Positions 1 through 8,256 of a stretch of 41,848 nt of DNA are shown here, one piece after another (the first letter of the stretch is position 1; each line of letters opens with the position of its first letter). The stretch is taken from positions 1-41,848 of the forward strand of contig JAJYRF010000011.1 in assembly GCA_021794255.1 (NCBI GenBank). Reading direction: 5' to 3'. Under the pieces are notes generated by a model that worked only from the letters and a program-made list of their open reading frames with translations, did no database searches and was not told the origin of the DNA. The stretch comes from a bacterium. GTDB lineage: Bacteria > SZUA-79 > Acidulodesulfobacterales > Acidulodesulfobacteraceae. A program made the position numbers and the translations under genes.

Positions 1-745
1 CGTATATATTTGTAGGATCGCTTTCTAAAGGCATATTTATGTCTAATCTGTTATGAAATACTGAAGATACCGTTTTCATGTCCTTACCGCCGTTTGTTTC
101 TTTAATAATTAGCGAAGCTATAATTAAATCTTTATAAGATATTTTTAAATTTTTAGTTTTTAATTTAAATTCATTAAACATTTTTTTTAAAACACTCATA
201 GAGGTTGAATTTATTTTAAATATATATGTATCTGGATACAAAAACCCTTCCGCGCTTTTTTTATCCGCACCTATTCTTAATAAAATATCTTTGTTAAAAC
301 TTGCTTTGATGAAATTAATTTCTTTTACGATATGTTTTTTATTCAGAAGCATTGCAATTTGAAAAATATTCATACCGGGAACAACCGTTATTTTTGCTGT
401 CGCAATTTTTCCGTTGACAAATTTATAATAAATTGAAGCGGGGGATTCATTCAAAGAAATATAATATGTACCTGACTCAATATATCTTGAATATCCGGTT
501 ATGAAGCCTATAAAATAAAATAAATATGGATTTAATACAATATTTTTCTTATATAATTTAAAAGCAATTGTTTTTAATGAGTACCCTTTTTTTATCTTAA
601 ATAAAATTATATGTTTTTTTAGATATGATTGTGGGGTAAAAGCATAAAATAAAATATATAAAATCAAGAAAAGAGGAATAAAATATAAAAAATTTTTTTT
701 TATTTTATTTATTTTCTTGAAAGTTTTATAGTCAAAATAGCACAT
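1..745 (-). CDS. mltG: endolytic murein transglycosylase MltG (YceG family), partial, 3' end outside window
   Basis: MltG cleaves nascent glycan strands at the inner membrane to release or terminate peptidoglycan chains. On the minus strand an open frame runs from an ATG at 745 to the window edge (248 residues visible). It has a short basic N-terminus, one hydrophobic membrane segment at about residues 19-37, and then YceG landmarks: EGFLYPDTY, LIIKETNGG (the Glu of this block is the catalytic residue in the family), and VSSVFHNRLDINMPLESDP near the edge. The C-terminal end of the family lies beyond position 1. It follows ruvX by 24 bases on the same strand, a common mltG/ruvX pairing. No clear Shine-Dalgarno is visible. 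Confidence 0.9.
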   Translation of the reverse strand, partial: MCYFDYKTFKKINKIKKNFLYFIPLFLILYILFYAFTPQSYLKKHIILFKIKKGYSLKTIAFKLYKKNIVLNPYLFYFIGFITGYSRYIESGTYYISLNESPASIYYKFVNGKIATAKITVVPGMNIFQIAMLLNKKHIVKEINFIKASFNKDILLRIGADKKSAEGFLYPDTYIFKINSTSMSVLKKMFNEFKLKTKNLKISYKDLIIASLIIKETNGGKDMKTVSSVFHNRLDINMPLESDPTNIY

Positions 746-769
746 ATAATAAATTATTCAATTATATTT

Positions 770-1222
770 TTATGTATTATTATTTGTACTATTTATACCG
801 TTCAAATATGATTGAAGAATAAATGAAGCAGCTATAGAATCTATAGTCTGCTTTCTTTTTTTTCTTTTCACGTCTTTTTCTATTAAACTTCTTCTGGCTT
901 GAGCCGTTGAAAATCTTTCGTCATAAGCAATTACGGGTAGGTCTTTAATTGGCAGGTCTTGAATGATTTTTTTAAGTTCATTAATAAATTTTTCCACTTC
1001 TAATGAAAGCGATGAAAGTTTTCCGCTAAGTCCGATAGGCATTCCAACTACAATTAAAGAAACATTTTCTTTAATAATAATATTTTTTAATTCATCTGCA
1101 GCATTATTAAAATTTTCGTTAAGTATATGTTTTTGAGGAAATGCGATAGTTCCTCTGTCATCGCTTAAAGCTACGCCTATCCTTTTAAGTCCGTAATCAA
1201 TGCATATAACTTTTTTATTCAT
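770..1222 (-). CDS. ruvX: RuvX/YqgF-type nuclease (pre-16S rRNA processing, Holliday junction resolvase fold)
   Basis: This protein (150 aa, normal family length) has an RNase H-like fold and is known for pre-16S rRNA 5' maturation or resolvase-like activity. Visible landmarks are the first acidic strand CIDYGLKRIGVALSD, the VVGMPIGLSG segment, the DERFSTAQA block, and the C-terminal DSIAASFILQSYLN helix carrying the last conserved Asp. The ATG shares one base with the TAA of bioB (TAATG at 1220-1224), so translation is probably coupled in the bioB-ruvX-mltG series. Confidence 0.93.
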   Translation of the reverse strand: MNKKVICIDYGLKRIGVALSDDRGTIAFPQKHILNENFNNAADELKNIIIKENVSLIVVGMPIGLSGKLSSLSLEVEKFINELKKIIQDLPIKDLPVIAYDERFSTAQARRSLIEKDVKRKKRKQTIDSIAASFILQSYLNGINSTNNNT

Positions 1223-2298
1223 TATGATGCTTCAAATCCCAAGTCGTTAATTAGCTCAACATCTAATTCTGTACTTCTACCCGATGTCACTAAATAATTT
1301 CCCAGAAGAAATCCGTTAGCTCCTGCCATTAAGGCGAATGGCTGTAATTGCCGTAAATTTAATTCCCTGCCTCCTTGCGCAAGTATGTTTTTTGATTGAT
1401 TAATCAGGCGGAAAATAGAGATTGTTTTAAGGCATTCCATAGGTGTTAATTCATCAATATTTTCAAGAGGAGTTCCTTTTATAGGATTTAAAAAATTAAT
1501 AGGGATATTGTCAACGTCAAGTTCTTTTAATTGCTTTGCCATTTTAATTCTGTCGAGGCGCGATTCTCCCATACCGATTATAACGCCGGAGCATACTTTA
1601 AGATTAGCCTTCTTTGCTTTATTTATTGTTTCAATATTATTTTCATAAGAATGAGTAGTACAAATATTGTTAAAAAAATCTTTGCTTGTTTCTATATTGT
1701 GGTGAAAAATTTCCAATCCGTTAGATTTTAAATATTCCAAATCTTCTTTTTGCATTAAACCTAAAGATGCGCATGCCGTGATTCCTATATCGTTTTTAAT
1801 GGTTTTAATCGCTTCGGCTATGATATAAAGTTCTTTTTTATCACTTACGGATGTCCCGCTCGTGACTATAGAAAATTCATTCGCGCCGTTTTCTTTTGCA
1901 GTTCTGGCTGCGTCAACTAATTCATTTACGGAAAGAAGTTTATTTATTTTTTTATCAATTTTCGGTATTTTTGAAGATTGTCCGCAGAAAGCGCAATCTT
2001 CCGAACATAAACCTGTCTTTGCACTGACGATTGAACAAAAATTAATTTTATTGCCCGTCCATTTTTCCTTAAGTTCTAATGCGATAGAAAAAACCGCAAG
2101 AAGTTCTGATTTGCTGCAATCATAAATAGACAAAAGAATATTATCCGGAATTTCTTTATCTTCGGCAATATAATTTTTTAACGCGGCTATTAAATTAGTA
2201 GCTTCTAAATTAGTAGCTTCTAAATTAGTAGCTTCTAAATTAGTAGCTTCTAAATTAGTAGCTTCTAAATTAGTAATATCTAAATTCATAATTTTCAC
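1222..2298 (-). CDS. bioB: biotin synthase BioB with N-terminal pentapeptide repeats
   Basis: BioB is a radical SAM enzyme that inserts sulfur into dethiobiotin. The [4Fe-4S] Cys triad is in the motif CSEDCAFCGQS (C98, C102, C105), and typical BioB blocks follow (VTSG, HHNIETS, SGVIIGMGES, NFLNPIKGTPLE, a C-terminal ANGFLLGNYLVTSGR). Residues 5-34 are NLDIT followed by five NLEAT units, then NLIAA. The five units come from five perfect copies of a 15-base unit, and this stretch is not part of the enzyme fold. An alternative start after the repeats is not obvious, because no internal ATG follows until well into the protein. bioF and bioC lie on the opposite strand at 4498-6655; bioA and bioD are not in this window. 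Confidence 0.96.
   Translation of the reverse strand: MKIMNLDITNLEATNLEATNLEATNLEATNLEATNLIAALKNYIAEDKEIPDNILLSIYDCSKSELLAVFSIALELKEKWTGNKINFCSIVSAKTGLCSEDCAFCGQSSKIPKIDKKINKLLSVNELVDAARTAKENGANEFSIVTSGTSVSDKKELYIIAEAIKTIKNDIGITACASLGLMQKEDLEYLKSNGLEIFHHNIETSKDFFNNICTTHSYENNIETINKAKKANLKVCSGVIIGMGESRLDRIKMAKQLKELDVDNIPINFLNPIKGTPLENIDELTPMECLKTISIFRLINQSKNILAQGGRELNLRQLQPFALMAGANGFLLGNYLVTSGRSTELDVELINDLGFEAS
2192..2281 (-). repeat. 15-bp in-frame tandem repeat in bioB (5 perfect copies plus one degenerate)
   Basis: On the plus strand the unit aaattagtagcttct occurs five times head to tail (2192-2266), followed by a related unit, aaattagtaatatct, at 2267-2281. In bioB this codes for repeated NLEAT. 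The period is a multiple of three, so copy-number change would keep the reading frame. Confidence 0.97.
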
Positions 2299-2322
2299 CT
2301 ATAAATTCAAAAAATCAAACAA

Positions 2323-2727
2323 TTAAAAATTAAAAAACCCGCAATTTTTTAAATTATTGAGTATTTCTTCAACATCGGTGGTTTTTTTTAGCGAATTTGC
2401 AATAATTTTAAACTTATTTTGATAATTTATGACCTTTTCCCTCATACTTAATATGACGGATATTCCTTCATTATTGATATCAAGGTCGTTTTTTAAATGA
2501 GAAATAGTTTTAAGTTTATTAATGCTTGCTGAATCCATAAATAAGCAATTATTTTCTTTGCTTATTGCAATTAATCCTTCGTCAATAAAAAAATAAACAG
2601 TATTTCTGCTCAGGCAAAATGTCGTGCAAATATTAGATAAACTTGTAAATTTATAAATATTATCCGAGCAGTTATCTAATGAAGAAATTTTTTGTATTGT
2701 CATATTAGAATCAGATTTATTCATCAA
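2323..2727 (-). CDS. MerR-like chaperone modulator (CbpM/HspR-type)
   Basis: A 134-residue protein with a MerR-type helix-turn-helix at about residues 28-75 (SNICTTFCLSRNTVYFFIDEGL) and a C-terminal segment, DINNEGISVILSMREKV, that resembles the helix after the DNA-binding domain in HspR/CbpM proteins. It lies 94 bases downstream of a DnaJ/CbpA-type gene on the same strand, the usual context for CbpM (which binds the J-domain protein and modulates it) or HspR (a heat-shock repressor). The sequence alone does not decide between the two. No HAIR-like operator was recognised upstream of dnaJ. The bioB start is 24 bases downstream. Confidence 0.75.
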   Translation of the reverse strand: MMNKSDSNMTIQKISSLDNCSDNIYKFTSLSNICTTFCLSRNTVYFFIDEGLIAISKENNCLFMDSASINKLKTISHLKNDLDINNEGISVILSMREKVINYQNKFKIIANSLKKTTDVEEILNNLKNCGFFNF

Positions 2728-2821
2728 AAATATATATCTCGGATACTTCGTCTTCTATAAGGCAAAAATGAGAGATACCCTTATTGTTTTAAATGGTTTA
2801 AATTAATTTTTATTTAATAAA

Positions 2822-3727
2822 TTAATAGCCCTCTTTAGCTAATTCCGTGAAATGTTTTTTGGCGTTATCAGAAATATTAGACGGCAATTCTACTTGAATA
2901 TTTACTATTTCATCGCCATAAACTTTTAAAGCGATATCCGGAGAACCTTTTTTAGGTATTCTGAATTTAGCGCCGTTTTGTGTTCCAGGAGGTATAGTAA
3001 GCATTACCTTTCCGTCAATAGTCGGAACTTCGACTTTTGCCCCAAGAACCGCTTCCGTTAATTTTATTTTTTTATTTACATAAATATCATTGCCTTTTCT
3101 TTCAAAAATATTATCGTTCATAACGCCGATTTTAATATATAAATCACCGTTTTTTCCTCCGTTTATTCCGGCGGAACCTTTGCCTTGGATTCTGATTTTT
3201 CCGTCGTTGGCAATGCCTGCAGGTATTTTTACTTTTATTTTTTCGTTATTAATAACAACTATTTTTTCAATTCCTTTAACGCTTTCTTGAACAGAAATAT
3301 TGAGTTTAGCCTGAATATCAGGACCGGCTTGGGGTCCTCTTTGTTTTGACGATCTATTAAATAAGTCCGAAAAAACATCCTCAAAGTTAAACTCGCTTCC
3401 GCCGGCATTAAAATTAAATCCTGATTGCCCGCCGCCCATATTGCCGCTATAATAATATTGATTTTGTCCTTGAGCTCCTGCCCCTGCGGCGCCGTTTTTA
3501 AAATTAAAGTAATTGCTGCCGAGATCATCGTATTCTTTCCGCTTTTTTTCGTCTTTAAGAATATCGTACGCTTCCTGCAGTTCTTTAAATTTGTTTTCGG
3601 CTGTTTTATCGTTAGGATTGACATCGGGATGATATTTTCTGGCTAATTTCCTGTAAGCTTTTTTTATACCATCCGGCGTAGCTTTTTTGTCTACTCCTAA
3701 AATTTTATAATAATCTTTTGTTTCCAT
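2822..3727 (-). CDS. cbpA: DnaJ-family co-chaperone, CbpA type (no zinc finger)
   Basis: The 301-residue protein has an N-terminal J domain (residues 1-70) with the HPD motif that stimulates DnaK ATPase, then a Gly/Phe-rich linker (about 75-115, [24 protein letters not shown]). Two C-terminal beta-sandwich client-binding domains follow directly. The four CxxCxGxG zinc-binding repeats of classical DnaJ are absent, which makes it CbpA-like. It appears to head the minus-strand series with the CbpM/HspR-like gene. The upstream gap to 3897 is A/T-rich, and I see no convincing operator in it. Confidence 0.92.
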   Translation of the reverse strand: METKDYYKILGVDKKATPDGIKKAYRKLARKYHPDVNPNDKTAENKFKELQEAYDILKDEKKRKEYDDLGSNYFNFKNGAAGAGAQGQNQYYYSGNMGGGQSGFNFNAGGSEFNFEDVFSDLFNRSSKQRGPQAGPDIQAKLNISVQESVKGIEKIVVINNEKIKVKIPAGIANDGKIRIQGKGSAGINGGKNGDLYIKIGVMNDNIFERKGNDIYVNKKIKLTEAVLGAKVEVPTIDGKVMLTIPPGTQNGAKFRIPKKGSPDIALKVYGDEIVNIQVELPSNISDNAKKHFTELAKEGY

Positions 3728-3896
3728 ATATTATATTTATATCAAAATTTTAAAATCTAATCAATATTTTATTTAAAAGAGCTGGTTTAATTCTATGTCT
3801 ATAAAAATAATTATTTTGTGCGCTAACTTTGATATTCATTTTTTTAATTGTTTATATTATAATTTGAAATATATTATAATATAATGAGGTGTAAAA

Positions 3897-4382
3897 TTGG
3901 GAAATTTAAATTTTAAAATAGGAAAAATTGATGGTGTAATTGTAATACCTGTAACAAAAAATATAGATGAAAGAGGTTGGCTTGCCGAACTTTACAGAAC
4001 AGATGAGATTGATGAAAGCATATTTCCTAAAATGGCTTATATTTCATTGACAAATCCGGGGGTTAAAAGAGGTCCTCACGAACATAAAACGCAAACAGAT
4101 TATTTTTGTTTTATCGGACATTCTAACTTTAAAATAGTTTTATGGGATAACAGGCAAAGCTCAAAAACATATATGAATAAAACAGTTTTATTTCTTGGAG
4201 AAGACAAGCCTGCTTCCCTTATTGTTCCCCCGGGAGTGGTTCATGCATATAAAAATATAGGTCTAACAAAAGGAATCGTGGTTAATGCCGCCAATGAGCT
4301 ATACGCCGGGTACAAAAAGAAAGAGCCTGTCGACGAGATAAGATATGAAAACGATAACGAATCAATTTTTAAATTTAAATAA
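3897..4382 (+). CDS. RmlC-like cupin, dTDP-4-dehydrorhamnose 3,5-epimerase family
   Basis: A 161-residue cupin-fold protein. Blocks match the RmlC/sugar-epimerase superfamily: DERGWLAELYR near the N-terminus, RGPHEHKTQTDYF carrying the conserved His pair, KIVLWDNR, and VPPGVVHAYKNIG. It starts at TTG (3897) with GAGGTG at 3886-3891, five bases upstream, and no better ATG precedes it. The usual rmlA, rmlB and rmlD neighbours are absent and the next gene is bioF, so the sugar substrate is unknown. An isomerase of the same fold acting on a nucleotide sugar is equally possible. Confidence 0.82.
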   Translation: MGNLNFKIGKIDGVIVIPVTKNIDERGWLAELYRTDEIDESIFPKMAYISLTNPGVKRGPHEHKTQTDYFCFIGHSNFKIVLWDNRQSSKTYMNKTVLFLGEDKPASLIVPPGVVHAYKNIGLTKGIVVNAANELYAGYKKKEPVDEIRYENDNESIFKFK

Positions 4383-4497
4383 AATAAAATAAAATAATAA
4401 GTTTCAAATATATTATATGTTTTATAACTTAATTAATAATTGTTTATCTATTATTATATATATATAGTAGATATTAGAACAATAAATATTTAAATAT

Positions 4498-5649
4498 ATG
4501 CTTATTAGAGAATTTTTATCAAATGAAATTGAAAATATTAAAATTAAAGGTTTTTACAGACAGCTTAACGAAAATAAAAATGATGATACTGTTATTAATT
4601 TGTCCTCTAACGACTATCTTGGATTGGCTTATAATTCTAAAATAAAAAGAACTGCAAAGCAAATAATTTCTGAATATCCTTTGTCAAGTTCATCTTCTCC
4701 TTTAATATACGGTTATTTTAAGCCCCATATTGATTTGGAAAATAAATTATGTAAATTTAAAGGTGGATATGAAAGATGTATGCTTTACCCGTCAGGTTAT
4801 CAGGCTAATTTAGGAATTATTTCCGCATTATCAAAATTATCGCTTAATAAAACATTTATAGCATTTGACGAATTGTCCCATGCATCTATTATTGACGGAG
4901 TACTGTGCTCAAAGGCAAAATTCGGCAGGTTTAAACATAACGACGCGAATCATCTTGGCGATTTATTGAAAAAAAATAAGTCTTATGAAATAAAAATTGT
5001 TATAACCGAAGGCGTATTTAGTATGGACGGCGATATTGCCAATTTACCCGATATAATAGATGTGTCCAAATTTTATAATGCAATTACAATTGTTGATGAT
5101 GCGCATGCAACAGGAACTATAGGATCTTTTGGAGGAGGCAGCTGTAATTACCATAATGGCGTAAAACCTGACATTATAATGGGAACATTAGGGAAAGCTC
5201 TTGCTTCGGAAGGAGCATTTGTTTTATCCGATAGTTTAATGATTGATTATTTTATAAATAAAAGCAGACCATATATTTTTTCTACCGCAATATCTCCTGT
5301 TGCCGCAGGTATTGCATTAGAAGCTTTAAATATTATTGAAAACAAGCCTGAATTAGTTAGTAAATTACAAACATTGTCGCAAAACATCAGAATGTTTTTA
5401 AAAAATAACGGATTAAATATTTTAAATTCAAATACACATATTATCCCTATATTAATAGGAGATGAAAAAAAAGCTGCGGCAATTGAAAAATATTTATCTA
5501 TAAAAGAAGGCATACTTCTTAAGTCGGTTAAATATCCAACCGTTGCTAAAGGACAAGCAAGATTGCGGTTTAGCGTAAATGCCGGTCTCCGCAATATTGA
5601 TATTAAAAAAATTTTAAAAAAATTATCTGAATTAAATAATATTAAATGA
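4498..5649 (+). CDS. bioF: 8-amino-7-oxononanoate synthase (BioF) or close alpha-oxoamine synthase
   Basis: A PLP enzyme that condenses pimeloyl thioester with alanine, an early step in biotin ring building. Landmarks: NLSSNDYLGL, SGYQANLG, FDELSHASIIDG, EGVFSMDGDIANLPDI, VDDAHATG, and the PLP lysine in GTLGKALASEGAF (K233). At 383 aa it has family-typical length. The sister enzyme 2-amino-3-ketobutyrate CoA ligase shares these motifs, but the immediately downstream bioC (7-base gap) supports BioF. No strong ribosome binding site is visible before the ATG. Confidence 0.92.
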   Translation: MLIREFLSNEIENIKIKGFYRQLNENKNDDTVINLSSNDYLGLAYNSKIKRTAKQIISEYPLSSSSSPLIYGYFKPHIDLENKLCKFKGGYERCMLYPSGYQANLGIISALSKLSLNKTFIAFDELSHASIIDGVLCSKAKFGRFKHNDANHLGDLLKKNKSYEIKIVITEGVFSMDGDIANLPDIIDVSKFYNAITIVDDAHATGTIGSFGGGSCNYHNGVKPDIIMGTLGKALASEGAFVLSDSLMIDYFINKSRPYIFSTAISPVAAGIALEALNIIENKPELVSKLQTLSQNIRMFLKNNGLNILNSNTHIIPILIGDEKKAAAIEKYLSIKEGILLKSVKYPTVAKGQARLRFSVNAGLRNIDIKKILKKLSELNNIK

Positions 5650-5656
5650 ATATTAA

Positions 5657-6655
5657 ATGAATATAGATAAAAACAAAATAAAAAAAAATTTTTCAAATTC
5701 CCGTCAATATGATAGCGCAATATCATATCACAAAATAACTCTTGAGATGACGGCAGGCGGCATACTTGATTTTATATTAAAGCATTATGCTGATAATGCA
5801 AATAATAATTATATAAATAAATTAAATATACTTGATGCCGGCTGCGGAACGGGTAACGGACTCTTATATATTAAAAACAAAATAAATAAGAATTATGCAG
5901 GCGATTTTAATTTTCTATATTTAGGTATTGATTTAGCATTAGGAGCTTTAAAAAGAGGAAAATTAAAATTTAAAACTAATGAAATCGGCAATGCATATCT
6001 TTGCTGTTCTGATTGCGAAGATATGCCGATAAATAACAAAACGATAAATATTGTTTTCTCCAATATGGTTTTGCACTGGTTAAACAAACCTTTAGAATTT
6101 ATAAAATCGATAAAAGACAGCTTAAACTTAAATGATGACAATTTATTTATATGTTCATTTCTTTCTGAAGGAACATTAAAAGAACTTAATATATGCTACG
6201 ATAAATATTTAAGCAATAATAATGCAGGCAGCATAGCGCTTCACAAATTTCCCGATGCCAATCATATTAAAAATTTATTAATTTCACAGGGATTTATTAT
6301 AGAAGAATTTAAAATTATTGAATATAAGGAATATGCAAAAACTGCATTAGAATTATTTAAAAAAATTAATATTATAGGTGCTAAAAATTCTATTAATAAT
6401 ACTGTCAGAGTAAATAGTTTGAATCAGCTTATCGGCAAAACCGATAATAAGTCTTATGAAAATGATAAAATTAAAATAAATAAAAATTACGATAACAAAA
6501 ATATTAAGGAAAATTTTAATTTATCAAAAAACTCAAGATATTCAATCCTTAAAAAAGTTTTAAAAGATTATGAAAATCAATATACTACTGTAGAAAAAAA
6601 TGTTTTTGCATCGTATAATTTGGTTTATATTAAAGCTAAAATTAACAAACATTAA
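5657..6655 (+). CDS. bioC: malonyl-ACP O-methyltransferase BioC
   Basis: A SAM-dependent methyltransferase that caps malonyl-ACP to start pimelate synthesis. The N-terminus FSNSRQYDSAISYHKIT is the BioC-type entry. The SAM site is ILDAGCGTGNG (motif I), with GIDLALGAL and NIVFSNMVLHWLNKP further on; the last resembles the BioC N-M-x-x-Q/H-W block. At 332 aa it is longer than typical BioC (about 250-270), because of an Asn/Lys-rich segment at about residues 240-300. The start follows bioF after 7 bases, within a short duplicated stretch (atgaatattaa twice at the junction). BioH or an equivalent esterase is not seen nearby. Confidence 0.88.
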   Translation: MNIDKNKIKKNFSNSRQYDSAISYHKITLEMTAGGILDFILKHYADNANNNYINKLNILDAGCGTGNGLLYIKNKINKNYAGDFNFLYLGIDLALGALKRGKLKFKTNEIGNAYLCCSDCEDMPINNKTINIVFSNMVLHWLNKPLEFIKSIKDSLNLNDDNLFICSFLSEGTLKELNICYDKYLSNNNAGSIALHKFPDANHIKNLLISQGFIIEEFKIIEYKEYAKTALELFKKINIIGAKNSINNTVRVNSLNQLIGKTDNKSYENDKIKINKNYDNKNIKENFNLSKNSRYSILKKVLKDYENQYTTVEKNVFASYNLVYIKAKINKH

Positions 6656-6743
6656 AATTTCGGCAGTGTAAAATAAACTATATAAATTCCTTTTTGTCTG
6701 CTATAAACTTATTACACAGTTCTAAATTAAATTTAAATAAAAA

Positions 6744-6829
6744 AATCCCTTTAATGAAATTTATCTGAATTGATTTAATTCATTTAATTCTCATTTAATT
6801 CTATGATAAATAAATTCATTAAAGGGATT
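6744..6829 (-). terminator. probable rho-independent terminator of pal
   Basis: Inverted arms at 6744-6763 and 6811-6829 are complementary over 19 pairs with one bulged base (core TCCCTTTAATGAA / TTCATTAAAGGGA). Read on the minus strand the stem is followed by TTTTTATTT, as expected for a terminator downstream of pal. The loop is long, about 47 bases. Confidence 0.7.
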
Positions 6830-6840
6830 AATATAATAAA

Positions 6841-6873
6841 TTTTAGAATAAATAAAGTTTATTTATTCTAAAA
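6841..6873. terminator. perfect AT hairpin immediately after pal
   Basis: The arms 6841-6856 and 6858-6873 are perfectly complementary around a tiny loop. The hairpin begins within a few bases of the pal stop (6878), between pal and the second hairpin at 6744-6829. It may protect the pal mRNA 3' end or assist termination in either direction. Confidence 0.55.
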
Positions 6874-6877
6874 TAAT

Positions 6878-7438
6878 TTATTTTGAAGCAGGTACAAAAT
6901 GGTCTCTTCTGTTCATAGCGTAACAAACTCTTGTATGAGCATTGCATAAAGGTTTTTCTTTGCCAAAGCTTATTGTTTTAAGTCTGCCTGAATTTATGCC
7001 AAGGTCTTGTAAATATGCTTTTGCAGCATTTGCTCTTCTCCAACCTAGTGCCAGATTATAGCTTTCCGAACCTCTTCTATCGCAATTACCCTGAATTTGG
7101 ACAGCCGTATTTCTATGATATTTTAAATATATTGCATCTTTTCTTAAAATCATCTTGTCAAGAGGGGTAAGAATAGATTTGTTAAATGCAAAATGGATAT
7201 TGTTGTTGTTTGATTGAATATTGTAAGATGCAAGCCATGGATACTTTCTTAAATAAGGATTTACTTTTTTAGTGATTACGGGTTGCGTCGGCTGCTGAAC
7301 TGCAACTGCCGGTTTTTTTGCAGGTGGCAAAGCGCTTGAAGATACTTTTGTTATTTTTGGAGCGCAGCCCGAAAGAACTGCGGATACTCCAAAAACCAAT
7401 CCAAGAATAGATAATCCTATCTTTGTTTTTTTGTTCAT
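6878..7438 (-). CDS. pal: peptidoglycan-associated lipoprotein Pal (OmpA-C domain)
   Basis: An outer-membrane lipoprotein that binds peptidoglycan and works with the Tol system. The N-terminus is a signal peptide ending in lipobox LSGC (acylated C25). The residue after Cys is Ala, not Asp, consistent with outer-membrane sorting. A Pro/Lys-rich linker follows, then the OmpA-like domain: NIHFAFNKSILTPLDKMIL, IQGNCDRRGSESYNLALGWRRANAAKAYL and the end block around FGKEKPLC. The GNCDRRGS segment matches Pal's G-x-CDERGT peptidoglycan-binding loop. A clear AAGGAG lies just upstream of the ATG. tolB and other tol genes are not in this window. At 186 aa the length is normal. Confidence 0.94.
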   Translation of the reverse strand: MNKKTKIGLSILGLVFGVSAVLSGCAPKITKVSSSALPPAKKPAVAVQQPTQPVITKKVNPYLRKYPWLASYNIQSNNNNIHFAFNKSILTPLDKMILRKDAIYLKYHRNTAVQIQGNCDRRGSESYNLALGWRRANAAKAYLQDLGINSGRLKTISFGKEKPLCNAHTRVCYAMNRRDHFVPASK

Positions 7439-7915
7439 TTTACTCTCTCCTTAAAAATAAAATTAATAAATTAGTTTAAAAATTTTAAAACTCGCATTAA
7501 TTTTTATTAATATAAATAATAAAACATACTTTCAGTATAATTATAATAAATAATTGAACAAAATATAAATTATCTTCAAACTATTTTAATATAATAAATT
7601 ATTAATATATTATTAATTATACATTATATTAATATTATAACAAATACATTTAATTTTAATATATATTTATTATAAATCTTTTTTATACATCTATATTATA
7701 ATTTATTATAATAATAATTATAATAATAAATTATAATAATAAATATTGAATAGGCTATACCTCCGTCATTAAATAGAAACTATTAATATAGAAATCATAG
7801 AAATTATGAAATTATAAAAAATTAAATAAGTTGTTTAAATACAAAATATATAATAATTATTTTAGCTTACAATTTATATATATCATTATTTGAAAAAAAA
7901 TCAATATTTTTTTTA
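7439..7915. other. AT-rich intergenic region without recognisable gene
   Basis: Almost entirely A/T with many short ATTA/TATAAT-like strings, so individual promoter calls here would be meaningless. One GC-containing island, ctatacctccgtc at about 7752-7765, gives GGAGGT on the minus strand, but no start codon with an open frame follows it. A 13-mer, tagaaactattaa, occurs here (about 7777) and again in the structured leader at 8021. Confidence 0.6.
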
Positions 7916-7946
7916 TTGACTTGTTGAAATATTTTTTTTATATGAT
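7916..7946 (+). promoter_or_regulatory. candidate sigma-70-type promoter of the 8117 peptide gene
   Basis: TTGACT at 7916-7921 and TATGAT at 7941-7946, separated by 19 bases. A TATATG at 7939-7944 would give 17 bases. It lies upstream of the structured leader and peptide gene in an otherwise geneless stretch. The -35 match is the persuasive part, because -10-like strings are abundant here by composition. Confidence 0.5.
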
Positions 7947-8007
7947 AAGCTTTAGTTATGGATAATTATTCTATCAATAAAAAAATTAATTTTAAAAATA
8001 ATATTAC

Positions 8008-8076
8008 CTTAAATCACCGTTAGAAACTATTAAAATTGTTTTAACATAAAAAATAAATTTATAATGGTGATTTAAG
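8008..8076 (+). promoter_or_regulatory. structured 5' leader (long inverted repeat) of the peptide gene
   Basis: CTTAAATCACC at 8008-8018 is exactly complementary to GGTGATTTAAG at 8066-8076. The pairing continues inward through a G-U and three A-U pairs, giving 15 pairs around a 39-base loop. The loop contains a smaller nested inverted repeat (TTAAAA/TTTTAA, about 8029-8043). It lies 24 bases before the Shine-Dalgarno, so it could be a leader RNA structure or an operator. It does not resemble a riboswitch class I know. Confidence 0.55.
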
Positions 8077-8100
8077 ATATTAATTAAAATAATTAAAATT

Positions 8101-8109
8101 AAGGAGGTG
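8101..8109 (+). promoter_or_regulatory. near-perfect Shine-Dalgarno of the peptide gene
   Basis: AAGGAGGTG sits seven bases before the ATG at 8117. It is the strongest ribosome binding site in the window, where most genes have weak or no visible Shine-Dalgarno. It fixes the start of the small open frame. Confidence 0.85.
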
Positions 8110-8116
8110 CAAAAAC

Positions 8117-8221
8117 ATGAAAATCAGTTACGAAAAACCCATATTGGAAAGTTTAGATGCTGAAGAATTTTACTTAAATCTAATGGAAAATTACGGAATT
8201 AAAGATTCGTGTTATTCTTGA
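8117..8221 (+). CDS. small peptide gene, RiPP-precursor-like; stop TGA may encode selenocysteine
   Basis: A 34-codon frame starts MKISYEKPILESLDAEEF and ends GIKDSCYS before TGA (8219-8221). Seen: a very strong Shine-Dalgarno, an upstream promoter-like pair, a structured leader and a strong terminator after it, so it looks like its own transcription unit. The N-terminal YEKPIL fits the YxxPxL pattern found in leaders of lasso peptides and some other ribosomally made, modified peptides. The C-terminus is short and Cys-containing. No modification enzyme lies next to it. If TGA is read as Sec the frame continues KSCK, a second TGA, then NVQLAHKN and TAA at 8261, giving an SCYSU/KSCKU arrangement of alternating Cys and potential Sec. 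The genome clearly uses Sec (SelA, SelD with Sec). I do not recognise the family. Translation of the 34-aa form is likely; the Sec extension is a hypothesis. Confidence 0.6.
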   Translation: MKISYEKPILESLDAEEFYLNLMENYGIKDSCYS

Positions 8222-8237
8222 AAATCCTGCAAGTGAA

Positions 8238-8254
8238 ATGTGCAGTTGGCACAT
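8238..8254 (+). promoter_or_regulatory. candidate bacterial SECIS-like hairpin
   Basis: ATGTGC at 8238-8243 pairs perfectly with GCACAT at 8249-8254 around the loop AGTTG. The loop begins 22 bases after the TGA at 8219-8221 and has a G in its first two bases. Both features fit the loose bacterial SECIS pattern of a short hairpin just downstream of the Sec codon. A competing stem, CTGCA/TGCAG (8227-8231 with 8241-8245), is possible. It could be chance or part of the 3' structure. Confidence 0.35.
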
Positions 8255-8256
8255 AA

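Noticed and set aside
8219..8236. TGA read as tryptophan (alternative genetic code)
   Set aside because: TGA ends other genes here normally (for example murI and metH), and the Sec reading fits SelD, so a genome-wide code change is not supported.
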